This document shows, one piece after another, positions 7,106 through 8,090 of a stretch of DNA of 8,090 nucleotides. Both the position numbers and the translations under genes were made by a program. Source of the stretch: an uncultured Cyanobium sp. (lineage in GTDB: Bacteria; Cyanobacteriota; Cyanobacteriia; PCC-6307; Cyanobiaceae); assembly GCA_937919075.1 (NCBI GenBank), contig CALFOF010000025.1, positions 1 to 8,090 on the forward strand, in the 5' to 3' direction. The notes beneath the pieces are model-generated. The model was not told the origin of the DNA. It saw only the letters and a list, made by a program, of their open reading frames with translations, and searched no databases. Position 1 is the first letter of the stretch. The number at the start of each line of letters is the position of its first letter.

Positions 7106-7179
7106 CGGGACTGACGGGGCTCGAACCCGCAACTTCCGCCGTGACAGGGCGGTGCTCTAACCGATTGAACTACAGTCCC
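7106..7179 (-). tRNA. tRNA-Asp (anticodon GTC)
   Basis: The reverse complement folds into a full cloverleaf. The acceptor stem is GGGACTG / CAGTCCC, the D arm is GTTC...GAGC, the anticodon stem is CCGCC / GGCGG with loop CTGTCAC (anticodon GTC at 7145-7143), and the T arm is GCGGG-TTCGAGC-CCCGT. The discriminator base is G, and C38 is present; both are Asp identity elements. No CCA is encoded (GTTTTC follows). It is in the same direction as gltX and 35 bp before it. Confidence 0.97.
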
Positions 7180-7278
7180 AGTTCATCCGTACTGGTGGCT
7201 CGGCTTGGCCGGGCTCCCGTGCGGGTTGCGCTGTCGCGTCGGCGACTTTGGCAGTATCAGTTGCCGCCGGTCCCGTCG

Positions 7279-7797
7279 TCAACCAGGCGGTGCAACGGCA
7301 GGCGCCAGCCGGTGCAGCTCCGCCACCATCGCGGTGATGGAGGCAGGATTCGCAGGCTTCTGGCTGCTGCTGAGCAGCTCCCGGCCCAGCACGGAACAGC
7401 CGAGATGGGCGAACTGAAGGCGCATGGCACTCAACACCTTCTGGCCGCCGCCACCGCTGTGGCTGGACAGGGCCACGGGTAGACCGCTGAACAGCTCACG
7501 AAAATCCGCACTGCCCCGCGACAGCCAGGCCAGTGCGTTGTTGAGCGTGGGTGGCAGGGAGCCGTTGTATTCGGGCGCGCACACCCAGAGACGCCCTAAG
7601 GCGCGCAGCTGGTGGGCCAGTTCCTCCACGCCGGGGTGGCCACCGCCGCCAGCTGCCTCGGCCGCAGGGGTGTAAAGCGGCAGGCCGAGGGCCACCAGGT
7701 CCAGCACATGACAAACGTGGCCCTGAAGCTGAGCTTCCTGGGCCACGCGCGCAGCAAGAGTGAGATTGTGGCCATTGCTGGCCGCAAGAATCAGCAT
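7279..7797 (-). CDS. NADPH-dependent FMN reductase family flavoprotein
   Basis: A 172-aa soluble flavodoxin-fold protein of the NADPH-dependent FMN / azo / chromate-reductase superfamily. Members bind FMN and transfer electrons from NAD(P)H to flavins or quinones. The N-terminal strand and phosphate loop are MLILAASNGHNLTLAARVA (1-19). The family signature CAPEYNGSLPPTLNNALAWLS spans 73-93, and a second FMN-contact loop, SSHSGGGGQ, lies at 111-119. The usual GSxRxxS loop is changed to SNGHNLTLA, so the substrate cannot be inferred. Length is normal for the family and the ATG at 7797 gives a complete N-terminus. It starts 14 bp after the Hcp-like gene on the same strand and has no clear ribosome binding site, which suggests translational coupling with that gene. 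A 99-bp gap to tRNA-Asp follows; it contains a small hairpin (7233-7246) but no clear terminator. Confidence 0.88.
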   Translation of the reverse strand: MLILAASNGHNLTLAARVAQEAQLQGHVCHVLDLVALGLPLYTPAAEAAGGGGHPGVEELAHQLRALGRLWVCAPEYNGSLPPTLNNALAWLSRGSADFRELFSGLPVALSSHSGGGGQKVLSAMRLQFAHLGCSVLGRELLSSSQKPANPASITAMVAELHRLAPAVAPPG

Positions 7798-7811
7798 GAG
7801 GGGCTGTGCCC

Positions 7812-8000
7812 TCAGGGGCGAAAGCCAGCCGGTTCAATCAGGCGCACCTGGTTGCCCCGGGCGGTGAATTCCCGACCTTGATCGCTCTGAACCACCACAC
7901 GGCCACCGGATTTGACCCGGATCACCCGGGCCCGGACCCAGCCAAGTGCGGCCGACTCCAGAACCTTGACCACATCACCGGGTTGTAGATCCAACTCCAT
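7812..8000 (-). CDS. hcp: Hyperconserved-protein-like small protein (Hcp, 62 aa)
   Basis: A 62-residue basic protein of unknown biochemical function, starting MELDLQPGDVVKVLESA and ending NQVRLIEPAGFRP. Length, the strand-rich GDVVKV / VRARVIRVKSG / RVVVQSDQGREF pattern and position between tRNA-Trp and tRNA-Asp/gltX fit what I recall as the hyperconserved protein of Prochlorococcus and marine Synechococcus, reported as nearly invariant in amino-acid sequence. The strand pattern suggests a small SH3- or KOW-like barrel, possibly nucleic-acid binding; this is inference. The frame is open upstream to an ATG at 8066, but that would lie inside tRNA-Trp, so the ATG at 8000 is chosen. No strong Shine-Dalgarno sequence precedes it. 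Neighbouring translation genes hint at a role in translation or its control. Confidence 0.85.
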   Translation of the reverse strand: MELDLQPGDVVKVLESAALGWVRARVIRVKSGGRVVVQSDQGREFTARGNQVRLIEPAGFRP

Positions 8001-8036
8001 ATCCGGAACCAGAAAAGTGCAGGAAGGGCCATCGAG

Positions 8037-8090
8037 CGCGCCGTGGAGGACTTGAACCCCCGACATCAGGTTTTGGAGACCTGCGTTCTA
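8037..8090 (-). tRNA. tRNA-Trp (anticodon CCA), 5' part beyond the window
   Basis: The reverse complement shows the end of the D arm (TAGAAC), anticodon stem CAGGT / ACCTG with loop CTCCAAA (anticodon CCA at 8076-8074), T arm GGGGG-TTCAAGT-CCTCC, acceptor 3' strand ACGGCGC and discriminator G. The 5' acceptor strand and most of the D arm, about 20 bases, lie past position 8090. No CCA is encoded. It ends 36 bp before the Hcp-like gene. Confidence 0.95.

Noticed and set aside
7233..7246. Hairpin GTCGC-GTCG-GCGAC between the flavin reductase gene and tRNA-Asp, considered as a terminator
   Set aside because: The stem is only 5 bp. The short T run follows it on the plus strand, where no gene ends; on the minus strand there is none.
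8001..8066. Longer 84-codon version of the Hcp-like gene starting at ATG 8066
   Set aside because: The extra 22 codons run into the T arm and acceptor stem of tRNA-Trp. The ATG at 8000 gives the expected 62-residue protein.

Overview
The window looks like chromosome of a high-G+C unicellular alpha-cyanobacterium of the Cyanobium / marine-type Synechococcus group. The best evidence is the right end. There the minus strand carries tRNA-Trp, a 62-residue protein resembling the 'hyperconserved protein' of marine picocyanobacteria, a small flavin reductase-like gene, tRNA-Asp(GTC) and gltX, in that transcription order. I recall a tRNA-Trp / hcp / tRNA-Asp / gltX neighbourhood from Prochlorococcus and Synechococcus genomes. 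Codons are strongly G/C-biased at the third position, which creates many long spurious open frames on the opposite strands.

Layout from left to right. Positions 1-304 contain no recognisable gene. Positions 305-870 (plus strand) hold the broken remains of a HEPN / minimal-nucleotidyltransferase (MNT) pair, a toxin-antitoxin-type module. The HEPN part has an internal deletion and a frameshift; the MNT part has lost its N-terminus and has a frameshift inside the catalytic motif. Positions 910-3942 (minus) are polA, DNA polymerase I, with the 5'-nuclease, proofreading exonuclease and polymerase domains all apparently functional. A 137-bp divergent spacer separates polA from a plus-strand pair: an 82-residue protein of unknown function (4080-4328) and a CPA1/NhaP-type cation/proton antiporter (4366-5586). 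The antiporter converges tail-to-tail with gltX (5601-7070, minus) across only 14 bp. The rest is the tightly packed minus-strand cluster tRNA-Asp, flavin reductase-like protein, Hcp-like protein and partial tRNA-Trp, which continues past the right edge.

Most of the content is housekeeping: replication and repair (polA), glutamyl-tRNA synthesis (gltX), two tRNAs and ion homeostasis. I see no complete novel defence or mobile system. Second looks are best spent on the decayed HEPN-MNT module, a start/stop 'daisy chain' (ATGA then TTGA) leading into the antiporter, the altered acidic residue in the antiporter core, the flavin reductase gene sitting between hcp and tRNA-Asp, and two 18-bp tandem duplications that add hexapeptide repeats to PolA and GltX.
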